Part shown: positions 10,539 to 21,349 of the stretch, in pieces | How the letters are laid out: every line of letters begins with the position of its first letter | How positions within the stretch are numbered: the stretch's first letter is position 1 | Assembly: GCA_910592005.1 (NCBI GenBank) | Contig: CAJVPP010000787.1 | Location: forward strand, 1-26,328 | Direction of reading: 5' to 3' | Length of the DNA stretch: 26,328 bases | From: Funneliformis mosseae | Lineage: Eukaryota; Glomeromycota; Glomeromycetes; Glomerales; Glomeraceae | Position numbers and translations under genes: made by a program | The notes under the pieces: model-generated | The model's database searches: none | What the model saw: only the letters and a program-made list of their open reading frames with translations | Told to the model about the DNA's origin: nothing

Positions 10539-12757
10539 ATGAATATGGTGAATCCTAATCGTCAATACTTTGTTATGCCATCTCGCGTAAGGACATTATG
10601 GGCTCAATGAAGGCTAAGCATCTCGTTGGCCTTACAATTAATTTAATTACGAAACTTTTATCCTTTATATAAAAAAAAACAAATGATTGCCGATCCGAGA
10701 TTCTACCAATACAATTTTGAATAGTTTGTTGTGATGAAAATCTTTTTTATTTATACTTTTACCATCATATCTATTTTGACATATGTTAAAAGCGAACTTT
10801 CTTCTTTTGACAGAACGATAAAAAGAACAAACAAAAGATTTTCAAAACCATAAAACCGTTCTTTTTATTTTTCAGCGTAAGAAATAATTTATTTCCTATA
10901 GTTTTTTTGTTGGCAAGCTTATAAAAAGAAATTACCGTTCCCCCTCAAAAACAGAAATATTCTGTCAAACTGGCGACCTCAAACCCTCCACAACTTCAGT
11001 CGACTTTCCCAATAACAACAACACCTCGAAAACGGTCGCCACGTTCGCGTATAACCACACCTACACGTTCAGGACTGACTTCACCTTATCGTGCAAAGTC
11101 GGTTAGCGGTTCACCTAAAACCTCTAACGTTTCACAGTGTGATTTGACCAAAGTATTCAAATCGTGTAAAAAGAAAAGTCCTAAGAGTATCATCAAAAGA
11201 GAGGTTTTAAAATTGGATGTGGTCGCAAACGATTGGACTGGTGCAGCTACTCCATCGAAGGGGAAAAAGAACAAACCTCAGGTTGTTATGATAATGGATC
11301 CATCATATAAATTTTCATGTTTACGTTGAAATATTTATAAAGTTTCTAACGTTAATTATAAATAATAATAATAATAATAATAAATTAATAAAATAAAACA
11401 TGCTTTAGCTTGATCGATTCATTCCAGTACATGAAATTATGGGAGATCTATCAGAGCAATTAAAAATTCCCCAAAGAGAGACTGGAAGGGAATACTTGAA
11501 CAGTCATGAATTTGAATATCAGGAAAAATTGGCGGAAGCATGTGGTGTTGCTCTTGAAAAACGTATTTTGGCATTTAAACCCGAACCCCCTTCAAGTCAG
11601 AAAGAAGATTTACGTCAATTGTATAACCGTCCAACAAAACCAAATGCATCAGTTCAATTTAAAAGACGTATCTTGACATCACCGGAACGTGTCCTTGATG
11701 CGCCAGGTTTGTTGGATGATTATTATTTGAATTTATTAGATTGGAATATAAAGAACATGGTCGCTATTGGATTAGATCAATGTGTTTATATTTGGAACGC
11801 TGACACGGGTAATGTAACGAGTCTTGAACGGACTGGTCCAAGTGATTACATTGCTAGTTTATCATGGTCAGGTAATGGTGATTATTTAGCTGTAGGAACA
11901 AGTGATGGTGACATTCAAATCTGGGATGTTTTAAAAGAGCAAAAAATTCGATCAATGATGGGACATACAGCACGCGTAGGGGTGCTAACATGGAACAAAC
12001 ATATTATTTCTTCGGGGTGTAAAGATGGACAAATTTGGAATCATGATATCAGGATTGCTCATCATAAGGTAGCTGAATTGATTGACCATACTAGTGAAGT
12101 TTGTGGATTAAAATGGCACTACAATGGCGATCAATTGGCAAGTGGAGGCAATGACAATCGAGTGAATATCTGGGATTCAAGATCTAGTACTCCAAAATTA
12201 ACGAAGAACAATCATGTTGCTGCTGTAAAGGTATGTAATTTGTATTATTTTGTTTTAAAAGAAAAAATATATATATATTTACATATTAATGAAATATTTT
12301 TGTTAATATTACCTTTCTCTTTCTTAATAAGGCTTTAGCGTGGTGTCCATGGCAAAGTCATCTTCTTGCTACTGGTGGAGGTTCATATGATCGTCATATT
12401 CATTTCTGGAATGTGAACTCTGGAGCCCGCGTAAAATCTATCGATACAGGATCTCAAGTGACTTCACTCATTTGGTCCAAAGATTTTAAAGAACTTTTAT
12501 CAACCCATGGATTTCCGAATCATAATATGGCGATTTGGTCTTATCCTACTTTGAATAAAGTTGCCGACATTCCAGCACATGAATCCCGTATTTTGCATTC
12601 GGCAATCAGTCCCGATAAACAAGTAGTTTCCACGGCAGCAAGCGATGAAAATTTGAAATTTTGGAGGGTATTTCAAAGTGAAAAGAAAAGTGACAAGTCC
12701 AAAAATGGTGATAAGGAGAACGTTGGAACTGTCTTTGATGGATTAACAATTCGCTAA
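10539..12757 (+). CDS. CDC20: Cdc20/Slp1-type APC/C activator, WD40 protein
   Basis: Activator and substrate receptor of the anaphase-promoting complex and target of the spindle checkpoint. Model: 10539-10586, 10955-11281, 11409-12230, 12332-12757 (1623 nt, 540 aa; S. pombe Slp1 is 488). The C-box DRFIP is at 127-131, at the very start of exon 3. A Mad2-interaction motif of the form RILxxxxP is at 177-184. ERVLDAPGLLDDYYLNLLDW (218-237) opens a seven-blade WD40 propeller, and the protein ends in the APC/C-docking Ile-Arg tail. A KEN tripeptide lies at 527-529. The DAPGLLDDYY segment and the absence of Cdh1-type features favour Cdc20 over Cdh1/Fzr. Exon 1 is the weakest part. It is supported by a GTAAGG donor, a pyrimidine-rich acceptor ending AAACAG and a matching phase; ATG 10575 or another upstream start is possible. 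A (ATA)n microsatellite near 11362-11385 sits in intron 2. Confidence 0.92.
10735..10854 (+). other. Short ORF with signal-peptide look, inside CDC20 intron 1
   Basis: ATG to TAA, 39 codons. The first about 20 residues (MKIFFIYTFTIISILTYVKS) look like a secretion signal, followed by a short basic tail with two KR pairs. In this model it lies within intron 1 of CDC20, so it is probably chance, an alternative CDC20 first exon or a leader. No homology is recognised. Confidence 0.2.
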
Positions 12758-13195
12758 TTAAATGATATGAAATTCAAGTGCTTATAATATATTGGAGATG
12801 TTACAATAGCTTCAAAAATAAAAATGCCTTAAGTTAATTGAGTTTGATACTTAAATACAGCAGTATTTTTTTTTTTTTTCATTTCGAATTGCGAACATTT
12901 ATCACTTTGATAAATATATCTTTACACTCCCAAATATGCGAAATGTATTAAAAAAAGTACAAACACCATCATTTGTAAGGAAACGTCTTTCAGAAATTTT
13001 CCGAGAGCACAGTAAATAATAATAAAGGTTCGAAAGTAGCATTTAATCCTTTCACAATTTCTATGACTCGTTATTCGTCACGCCGTGACACTAGGACAAA
13101 ATTCACTTATATGTCACCGATCTTGTTGGTTAAAGTAGTCGTAAATATATTTGGGTAAATATTTTTAGGTCAATACTTTTAAAAAAATTGGTGTT
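12758..13195 (+). promoter_or_regulatory. CDC20 3' UTR and TAF13 promoter region
   Basis: 438 bp between two same-strand genes. It contains a T-run at 12868-12880 and a GC-containing inverted repeat at 13077-13089 about 107 bp before the TAF13 start. No further gene is visible. Confidence 0.5.
13077..13089. promoter_or_regulatory. GTCACG-C-CGTGAC inverted repeat
   Basis: Perfect 6-bp arms around one central base, conspicuous in AT-rich DNA and well placed for a dimeric transcription factor upstream of TAF13. The binding factor is unknown. Confidence 0.4.
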
Positions 13196-13694
13196 ATGGC
13201 AGACAAACAAAGAGGACGTCCGCCTAAAGGCAATAAGGGTTTATTTACAAAAGACTGTATGTTTATTCCATTCCAAATGTTTGAAAATTCTTATAAACTT
13301 GTAAATTTTAGATCTAACAAAGTTCAATTTTGATTTTAGTACGTTTATTAATGTATGGGTTTGGAGATGAACCCGACCCAGCACCTGATACAGTGAACGT
13401 AATGGAAGAACTTGTAAATGATTATATTACTGAAATGGTATTTTTTTGACTAAAAACCTTTATTAAAATCGGATTGAACATATCTTTTACTAACTATTTC
13501 ATATAAATAATTTTTTTTTTTAGTGTTTGAAAGCATCAAAGGTAGCTAAAGATCGTAAAGTTACTGTTGATGATTTTAAATTTATTTTAAGAAATGATCC
13601 GAAAAAACTTGCGCGTGTTGAAGAATTATTATTTATGGAAAAAGATATTAAGACTGCAAGAAAAACTTTTGACGTCAATGAAATTGAAAATTAA
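13196..13694 (+). CDS. TAF13: TFIID subunit TAF13, histone-fold protein
   Basis: General transcription factor subunit that pairs with TAF11 through a histone fold in the nucleus. Model: 13196-13256, 13340-13437, 13524-13694 (330 nt, 109 aa; human TAF13 is 124 aa). The family signature FTKDLRLLMYGFGDEPDP spans the first exon junction at about 17-34. It is followed by a helix with ETVNVMEELV-like sequence (here DTVNVMEELVNDYITEM) and by KVTVDDFKFILRNDPKKLAR, the second half of the fold. The N-terminus before the fold is basic and contains RGRPPKG (6-12), which resembles an AT-hook core. Introns are GT-AG, of 83 and 86 nt. The gene lies in tandem behind CDC20 and converges on COX6A, with 179 bp between the two stops. 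Confidence 0.93.
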
Positions 13695-13873
13695 CAAATT
13701 AACAGTCGTCAAAGGTTCGCTTTAAATAAAAATCAAATTTGAAATGCATATAGATTAATTTTAATAGAAATTAATTGATTTACTTTAAAGACAATGAACA
13801 GAACTTATACTGTCGAGAGGCGAAAAACAATGATAATATAAAAATGTTCTAATATTAAGTTATTAATCAGTAT

Positions 13874-14422
13874 CTATGGTCCATTAACTGCAGTATTATG
13901 AAAGAGTGTGTGATCTCCATCACCCCAAAAGAAAGGCTAAAATTAAAAAGATTGTTAGTATTAACTTTTCTAAAGAATATATGAAAAAAATATGTTTATA
14001 CCTTGTTTCTGATTTTTTGATATTGGAAGGGAGGGTGTTCGACTTCCTCATGAGGATGTTCTAAATTATGAGCTTCATGTTCTTTCATAATCATGATAGC
14101 ATTGCCAACGCTAATGAACAAAACTACAGGAACAACGGTTAAAGAAATCTTTTTCCACAAATTAAAGGTTTCTAAATTATATATAAATAAATTTCATTTA
14201 AATTTAAAATCGAAGAAAATTAATTGCTCTTTAATTACTCCAAGTAAATAAATAAATCCTAAATTTACTTCTTGCATGTTCCTCAACAGATTTGCGTTTA
14301 ACAAAAAAATCCTCTGAAACTACTTCTGTAGCAAAGTTACGACGTGCAAGAGTAGTAACTCTACTACGAGTTAATCTTTCTGCTAAAATAGAAAAACGAG
14401 TTGTGGGAAAGCGACAGTTCAT
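13874..14422 (-). CDS. COX6A: Cytochrome c oxidase subunit VIa, mitochondrial precursor
   Basis: Nuclear-encoded subunit of respiratory complex IV in the inner mitochondrial membrane (yeast Cox13). Model on the minus strand: 14422-14269, 14171-14002, 13936-13874 (387 nt, 128 aa, usual family length). The first about 30 residues are Arg/Thr-rich with RRNFATE, typical of a cleaved import sequence. A single membrane span lies at about 60-79 (ISLTVVPVVLFISVGNAIMI). The C-terminal family signature is split over the last intron: HPPFQYQKIRNK is followed by PFFWGDGDHTLFHN. Phases agree at both introns (GT-AG). A foldback repeat lies about 310 bp upstream of the start. Confidence 0.92.
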
Positions 14423-14729
14423 ATTTTATTCTTTTCAAAAAAAAAAAAATAGGTATTTAAGTTGGAATTTCGAATTAACATTCCATTCGGTAGTGCAACT
14501 TTTATTTGAATCACGTTGATCACAAAAAGATGATCTTAATAATCTAGGAACCAGATTTTCCTAATGGTATAATGCGGGTTACGACATATATAAGTCGTAT
14601 TATTATTAATTTGAAAATATGATCATAATATTATTATTATAACTGAATTTTTTTTTTTTTTTGTAAAAATTAAATTCAGACTTGTTGAATCAAAATGGAA
14701 AAATAAAATTTGTATATTATTAACGTTAA

Positions 14730-14889
14730 GAAAAATATAAATTACTTCATATATACCAAACAAATATCAATGAAAATTAATATTCAACTAATTGGACCTG
14801 CTGAACAACTTACTTAGGCTTTGAATTAAATTTTCATAAATCAAAGTGTCAAAATTGATTTAGTATTTGTGAAGTAATTTATATTTTTC
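14730..14889. repeat. Foldback element with perfect 20-bp inverted repeat
   Basis: GAAAAATATAAATTACTTCA at 14730-14749 is matched by its exact reverse complement at 14870-14889. Further inside, ATGAAAATTAATATTCAA-like words near 14770 and 14820-14837 are also inverted, so most of the 160 bp can form one long stem. Probably a small MITE; the superfamily is not determined. Confidence 0.65.
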
Positions 14890-15545
14890 ATATTATTAAT
14901 AACATGAATTCTATTTAATGATTTTTAATAAAAATTTGAATTGAAAAAAATATAAATATTATTGATTAAATTTTGACCAATTCTATAATGATTATTAAGG
15001 CTAATTTATAGCTGAATTAATATTCAAATTAATGTTAGATTGAAGCTGATTTATAGTTGAATTGATGCTAAATTAAAGTTAATTTTAGTCTGATATATGG
15101 TTAAATTTATATTTTAAATTAATATTAATTTATTTTATTTAATTAAAGTTGATTGACATTGATTAGATTAATTAAAAAATAAATAATTTAGCTGTAAATA
15201 GTATCAAAATCAGTCTAAATTCAACATTTTATTTAATTAAATCTATTCTACCTAATTTATGATTTCTTGAATAATATCTATTATACTTTTTGATCTATAT
15301 AAATAAAATTATAAATAATTTTAAAATTTTTAATTATAAATAAATTTTAAAAAATAGTTATATTAGATATAAGTTACATAAATATTTATTAGATTTTTAA
15401 TCAATTCTTAACAAAAATAATATTATATCATATCTTTTGATTATATATTAAATAAATAATTAATAAATGTAATTAAATTTTTAAATTAAAATGTTATATA
15501 ATAATTATTTTAAAATATAAACAAGTTATTGTAAGTGGTAGTATT

Positions 15546-15629
15546 TTATAATTATTTATAATATAAATTAAAAATAATGTTATAATTATTTATAATATAA
15601 ATTAAAAATAATGTTATAATTATTTATAA
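15546..15629. repeat. 34-bp tandem repeat, about 2.5 units
   Basis: Units 15546-15579 and 15580-15613 are identical (TTATAATTATTTATAATATA...), followed by a partial third unit. An expanded copy of related sequence with AACTAGTTGTAACTAGT palindromes is at 16555-16690. Confidence 0.7.
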
Positions 15630-15704
15630 CTAATAATAAATAAATATTATAAGATTATAACTAATTATAATATTATTAAAATTATATTATAACTACAGTC
15701 ATCT

Positions 15705-15925
15705 CTTTCTCCTGTATAATTACATCATATAAATTTCTTATTATAAGTATATATTTCATAAGAACTAATATTATTAATACTATAAAAAATCCTTTTATAA
15801 TTACAGTATTTTATAGTTATATTTTTTCAGAACTAATACTTAATAATAATATACAAAAATTCTTTATCTAATTACTTTTTATTATAATCACACTTTTTTA
15901 TTTTTGATTCAAGAATATAATTATA
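15705..15925. repeat. Degenerate ~66-bp tandem array, about 3 units
   Basis: Each unit carries a TAATTAC word, an AT-rich spacer and a motif like TTTCAKAAGAACTAATA, seen near 15768, 15828 and, weaker, 15905. The origin is unknown. Confidence 0.45.
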
Positions 15926-16236
15926 AAAAATACTATAAATTATTCTAAATTTTTCAAATAGAAAAAATTATTTATAATATTATTTTATATATTTATAATT
16001 TTTTATTATAAAAAATATATTTTAAATATATTATTATAAATATAAAAAAGGAGAAAATTATTAAAAAAATTTTTTATTTTATAAGTTAAATATTATTTTT
16101 TTAATAAAATAAATCCAAATTTAATATTAATTAAAATTCTTTTGATAGCTTTTATAAAATGTTAACTATATTAAATTATAAATTATATGATCTATAATAT
16201 AAATTACTAATAATACTATTATATTTTAAGAATAAT

Positions 16237-17112
16237 TATATAGGAACCTATATAGCAAATATGAAATTTTGTTAAATATATAATTTTAAGAAAATTGAGA
16301 TTTAAGTTAACTAATTGATTTTAATAATCATACAAAATAATAATTTTTTAAAAATAGCCTTTATAATATAAAAAAAATTTTGCAAAAATGTAATTGAAAA
16401 AATGATTATTCTAAAAATCTTATTTTTTAAAAATGTTATTACTTATAAATATTAAAAAAAAATAATAATAATGAAATAGCAATATTATAACAAAAAAAAG
16501 TCTTATTTTATTTGATTATGTTATAGATTTTTAAACTTAATTATTAAAAATAATATTATAACTAGTTGTAATTAGTAATAAATAAGCATCATAAGGTTGT
16601 AACTAGTTATAATATTAATAAAAATTAAGTTAAAACTAGTTGTAACTAGTGATAAATAAGTATTATATAAATAAAACTAGTTATATTATTATCTTTATTA
16701 ATTATAATAATTTATTTTATTTTATTTCATATTTTTTTTTGATTTAAAATAAATAATATTATGAAAGAGTAAATTAACATAAAATGTGATTTTTTTATAT
16801 AAATTCTTTTATCTCTTTAAAAAAAGTAATTTAATTCTAATTAAAAAGTAGATTATTAAAATTAAAAGTAAAGTTACAAATTGTAATTTTGTTATAATCA
16901 TCTTTAAGTTTAGCAAAATTTGCAAAAGTCTTTAAAGAAAAAAGAATAATAAAAAGTTAATTTTACATTACTTTTTTACTATTTTATTTATTTTCAAAAA
17001 TCTTATTTTCTAAAAGATTAGACCTTTAGGTATATGATTATTACAAAATTTCAAAATCATATGATTAGTTTTAATCTTAGATTTTTCTATATAGATCTTC
17101 ATATAATATATG
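16237..17112. mobile_element. Internally deleted relative of the 17345-24107 transposon
   Basis: The left end (CTATATAGCAAATATGAAA) and the complement of the right end (CTATATAGAAAAATCTAAG) are inverted repeats like those of the large element to the right. The interior at 16335-16380 aligns with 21635-21680, and 16745-16930 aligns with 21930-22120, including the GAAAGAGTA word and the C-terminal coding remnant on the minus strand. The section matching 22200-24000 is missing, so this looks like a non-autonomous deletion derivative. It also contains AACTAGTTGTAACTAGT repeats (16555-16690). Confidence 0.55.
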
Positions 17113-17435
17113 TTAGTATTATAAAATATCTTTATTATATAATATTATTATTTATTTCTTAAATAGTATATATAAAATTATTTATAAATGTTTTAAAATA
17201 ATTATAAACTTTTTCAATTTATAAATTTAAAATTATATTCATATTTGAATTATTTTTATTTTTAGAAATTTTTAAACTATGTCACTCATTAATTTATGAT
17301 TATATATAAACTTGTTATAAATACTTAAAAGAAAATAAAAGCTTTATATAAATAAACTCATAGAAAAAGGTAGGACTCAGATAGTTACGTGATTTAGAGA
17401 AAATTACAATCAAAGTTTTCATGTGATTTTTATCT

Positions 17436-17446
17436 AATTACTTCAG
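17436..17446. repeat. 11-bp MULE target duplication, left
   Basis: AATTACTTCAG, identical to 21620-21630, directly outside the MULE inverted repeats. MULEs normally duplicate 8-11 bp. Confidence 0.8.
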
Positions 17447-17592
17447 CCATCCTTAACCTACATTAGAAGTGTAAATGTTTAACCTATATTGAGGGTATAT
17501 AATAAGTTTTAACGAATTTTATTAAATGAAAATTAATTTATATAAGAACATAATAAAAATAATATTATTAAAAAAAATTATATTATATTTAC

Positions 17593-19372
17593 ATGCAAGT
17601 ATTGCTAAAAAAAAAGAAAAAAAATTATCAAAGAGATCATCATTCTCAAAGATGTAATTATCTTTTTATGATTAAAGTATCATTTAATTTACAAACTGGT
17701 CTTTGGTATATTTTGGCTATAAATTTGAAACATAATTATGAAATAATAATTTCTGAGTATAAAAAATTTTTAAATAATCAAAGAATAATTCTATAAGAAA
17801 TTAAAGATCAAATTAAAATTTATCATCAAGCAGATTATAATGTATCAACTATTAAATCTATTCTTATACAAGAATATCAAGAATTGAAAATATGGATTTA
17901 TAATAATATTTATAACTATATATATCAATTGGATAATAAATTACATAATTATTTTTTTGAACAAATAAATTTATTAATACTTTAAAGCAATTTAAAAGAG
18001 AAATTAATGGATTTAAATATGAAATCAAAGTTGATAAAAGTTCAAATGAATTACTTCAAGTAATCCAAAACAGAAATAATAATATTGTAGATTTTTAGAT
18101 ATAATTGTTTTTGATAATACATACAAAGTTAATCAATTTAATATACCATTTGGAATTTTACAGGAGTAAATAATTTTGGTCAAAGTATATGTTTTGCTAG
18201 AACTTTAATATGTTAAAAAACAATTAATAGTTTTATATAGACATTTAAATTATTTCTTAAAATAATTAATAATAATCCACCAAAAATAATACTTACAAAT
18301 GAAAATAAAGCAATTTCTCAAGCTATACAAAATGTTTTTAGTTAAAATAGTAAACATGTATTATATATATGACATCTTTAGAATTATGTAGTACATTAAG
18401 AGTAAATTGGCATAATTTTACAAAAGCATTTATGAATATACAAAAGAATATGAAATTGATAATTTTATAATCAAATAACAATAACTTCAAATAAACTTTC
18501 CAGATTGTAAAGCACATTTAGAAAGAATGAATAAAGTAAAGGAAAAATAGGCATCTTATTTTAATAGAGATATATTTTTAGCAGATATGATAAGTATATA
18601 GCATGAAGAATCAATAAATAATCTTATGAAAAATTATATGAATGCAACCAATTCACTTTTGGATTTTTTAAAAGCTTTTAAATCTGTATTAGTATAACAT
18701 AATATTGATTTATAATTATTTAAATAGTGACAAATCAATTTAATATTATTTTAAAAACAATGAGTCTATTTGAATATCAAACAGTAAAAATATTAACAAG
18801 TTATATATTAAAGTTAATATAGCAACAATTATTATAAGCATTTAATTATTCTTATATAGAATTATTTAATTCAAGATATTTTAATTATAATGTATTTTTA
18901 TTTTTATAAAATTTATTTAATTTATTTTCAATTATTTAGAACTCAAAATATTTAATTATTTTATGTTTATCAATTTAATCATAATTACAAATCTAAAAGA
19001 AAAGTACAATATGATTAATAATAATAATTATTTTTGTATTCATACAAACATACAACTATTTCTGAAATCATATATATTTTGTGTAGTAATATAAATGAAT
19101 TTAAATAAATTACCAATTCATTATTTTATCAATGCTAGCAAAAAGATCTAAATAATCTTATTTTAACATAACAATTTAATTTGTTTTGTGATAATAATAT
19201 AACAAATCATTTAGATTTCTCAAAAATAGAAATTGTTGAAAACTATAAATATTTGTTGACAAAAACTTTTTATGAAATAAAAAGTTTGATAAAAAAGTAT
19301 CCAGAATTATTCAAAAAATTTTATTTTACAAATAATACTTTATTGAAAAATAAATTAAAAATTATTTATTAA
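17593..19372 (+). pseudogene. Decayed MULE transposase
   Basis: Remnants of a FAR1/MULE-type transposase in shifting frames. An N-terminal zinc-binding-like region reads LKHNYEI where the family has a His (HNHE). DNTYKVNQF at 18113 is the first catalytic Asp region (D retained). FTGVNNFGQSICFA follows at about 18160-18197. ILTNENKAI at about 18289 sits where the family has D in LTDED, so the second catalytic Asp is lost. KHVLYI*HL follows at about 18350. EESINNLMK...LDFLKAF (18604-18684) carries the third acidic residue area. A C-terminal piece with NITNHLDFSKIEIVENYKYL is open at 19181-19372. Many stops replace Gln and Trp codons. Not functional. Confidence 0.8.
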
Positions 19373-19835
19373 ACTTATCAAACAAAAGATAATACTTTAT
19401 AAAGTATAATCTATAATTCTAAAAAAAATAATAATTTAAAAGAAAAGGTATTTATAATTGATATTTTTTAGTTTATTGACATTATAATATTATATTATTT
19501 TATTAATTTTAAAAAATTTTAATTAAGAAAAAAAAAATTTAACAAAAAATTTATTAAATAAAAAGCAAAAAAATTTAATTGCTAGTGGTAATAGTTTATT
19601 AGTACAAGAAAAAGAAAATATTACAAATTATTAAAAGGATAATCATACATTTAATATGTTAAATTTAAAATATAAAGTATTTCAAAATTTATCACAGATA
19701 TCTATACATAAATTAATAAATATGAAAATAGATAATATAAATGCTAAAAAATAAAAAAAAGTATGTTTATTTTATAAAACTTATGAATTTTAAATATAAT
19801 GATATTAATAATTCTTTTTTTAATACTTTAAGATA

Positions 19836-20590
19836 AAGCTCTAAATGGTTCAGTTTGGTTCAGATTAGATACTAATCTGTATCTAAACTGAAAATTTTAG
19901 TTCAGTTCAGTTCAGATTATTAATCTTAAAAATGCTAATCTGAATCTGAACTGAACTGCAGACCAGTAAAAATCAGAACTGAATTGGAATTTTCAGATTA
20001 ATCTAAAATTATAGTTTGATTATATAAGGAATTCGCAATTTAAATGCAAAATTTTAAGAGAATCGCAAAAAATCGCAAATTTCTCTTCAATATTCATGAA
20101 AATTTATGAAATTCAATAGGTAATCACAAAAATTTATAATTCTCTAAGATTTTTGCACTTTTTTGCGAAATTCAAAGAGAAATCATAATTTTTTGTGACT
20201 CTCTAAGAGTTTTGTAATAATTTGCGAAATTCTAAAAAAATCGCAAAAAATTGCGATTCTCTAAGATTTTTGCAATTTTTTTGTGAAATTTGAAGAAAAA
20301 CTGCAAAAATTGCAATTCTTTAAGATTTTTGCTAATTTTTTATGATCCTCTTAGAGAATTCGCAAATTTTGCAATCCTCCAAGAATTTTGCATATAATTG
20401 AATTGAACTTTTAGATTAATCTGAAATTATCAGTTCAGTTCAGATTTTTTTCAATTTGGATTAGAATTATAATCTGAAAAAAATCCAAACTGAACTGAAA
20501 ATTTTCAAATTGATTTTTATGCAATCTGAAACTGATTTAAACTAAACTGATCTGAAAAATTTTCAGATTAATCTAAATCATTCAGAGCTT
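19836..20590 (-). mobile_element. MITE copy C (TA-flanked, about 755 bp), inverted
   Basis: Same family as 354-1158 and 1394-2105 but in opposite orientation: the left end TA|AAGCTCTAAATGGTTCAG matches the complement of the right end of copy A, and the right end is TTCAGAGCTT|TA. It carries the internal tandem GCAA/TTGC palindromic units (about 20045-20385). It is inserted between the transposase and the RTC4-like gene of the MULE. Confidence 0.8.
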
Positions 20591-20779
20591 TACTTTTAGA
20601 TGAATTATTATATCTTTTTTATAATCAACCTTTACTTAATCCTTTACTGAAAAAATTATTTAAATATTTAAAAATATTATAAAAAAAAAGTAAATTTTAT
20701 ATTTAATTTATTTTTATAATAATAATATTGATTATATTAAAGAATTTTGATTTTTTTAAAAAAAATATTAAAAGTTGAT

Positions 20780-21349
20780 TGTACAGAGTTTTGTTTTATG
20801 TATTATGTAGAAATAAAAATTATTCCATTAGGTATAGAAACGGATTATCTAATAAATATCAATTTTGAAATTTTATCAAATCAGGTTAGTAATATTTAAG
20901 ATGATTAGTTAAATATTATTAATTATAAATTAGCAAGTTAGTTTCGCAATTTTTCATTATCTGTTTATAATGAAATTAGATTTTGAAAAGCAAATATACC
21001 AATGATGATAATGAAAAGAAGTGAAGAATTAAGAGTAAGATTTAATTTATAATATATTTTTTTATAATATATTTTAATATATTTGTTTATTAAATTTATA
21101 TTTATATTTTATTTTTATAGTCAGGATATTATGGTTCTAAAAGTGAAATAATTATCATAGAAGTTTTGATAAATTTGTTTTTAAAAACAAATATTTTAAC
21201 ATTTGAAATAAGCAAACCTTTAAAACTAATTGATTATTTATATAAAATATTAGTTTTAGAGATAATTATTAGACTAATAATTCAAGATTTTAATAGAAAT
21301 TTATCATTAGAAGAAGCAAGAAAAATTATAAAAAAACAGTGCAGATTTT
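20780..21349 (+). pseudogene. Second MULE-borne gene with RTC4-like C-terminal domain
   Basis: A remnant reads CTEFCFMYYVEIKIIPLGIETDYL from about 20781, then has stops, then MIMKRSEELR ending in GTAAGA at about 21031. A typical AT-rich intron with an acceptor TTTTTATAG at 21120 joins it to SGYYGSKSEIIIIEVLINLF. From there the frame is open to the stop at 21349-21351. The segment IDYLYKILVLEIIIRLIIQDF followed by LSLEEARKIIKK resembles the C-terminal domain of restriction of telomere capping protein 4 (pattern VLVPE-xx-RLIxxD-xx-EEA). That match is from memory and tentative. It is on the same strand as the transposase and inside the MULE ends, so it travels with the element. Confidence 0.5.

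Larger units (their letters stand above)
14423..16236. other. AT-rich repeat-bearing region upstream of COX6A
   Basis: No gene is visible in 1.8 kb. The first 300 bp should contain the COX6A promoter. After that come a foldback element (14730-14889), a 34-bp tandem repeat (15546-15629) and a degenerate roughly 66-bp tandem array (15705-15925). The rest is low-complexity A/T. Confidence 0.5.

Noticed and set aside
11086..11274. Minus-strand open frame of 62 codons
   Set aside because: Shadow of CDC20 exon 2, whose plus-strand frame leads in phase into the C-box exon.
10539..12757. Assignment to Cdh1/Fzr rather than Cdc20
   Set aside because: The ERVLDAPGLLDDYYLNLLDW segment, the AEACGxxLEKRILAFKP region and the C-box context match Slp1/Cdc20 better than Cdh1.
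14292..14519. Plus-strand open frame of 75 codons
   Set aside because: Antisense to the COX6A presequence exon and its promoter; basic composition is a by-product of the opposite strand.
17593..17796. Small standalone basic protein gene
   Set aside because: It is the zinc-binding N-terminal remnant of the MULE transposase, continued after a stop by further transposase motifs.
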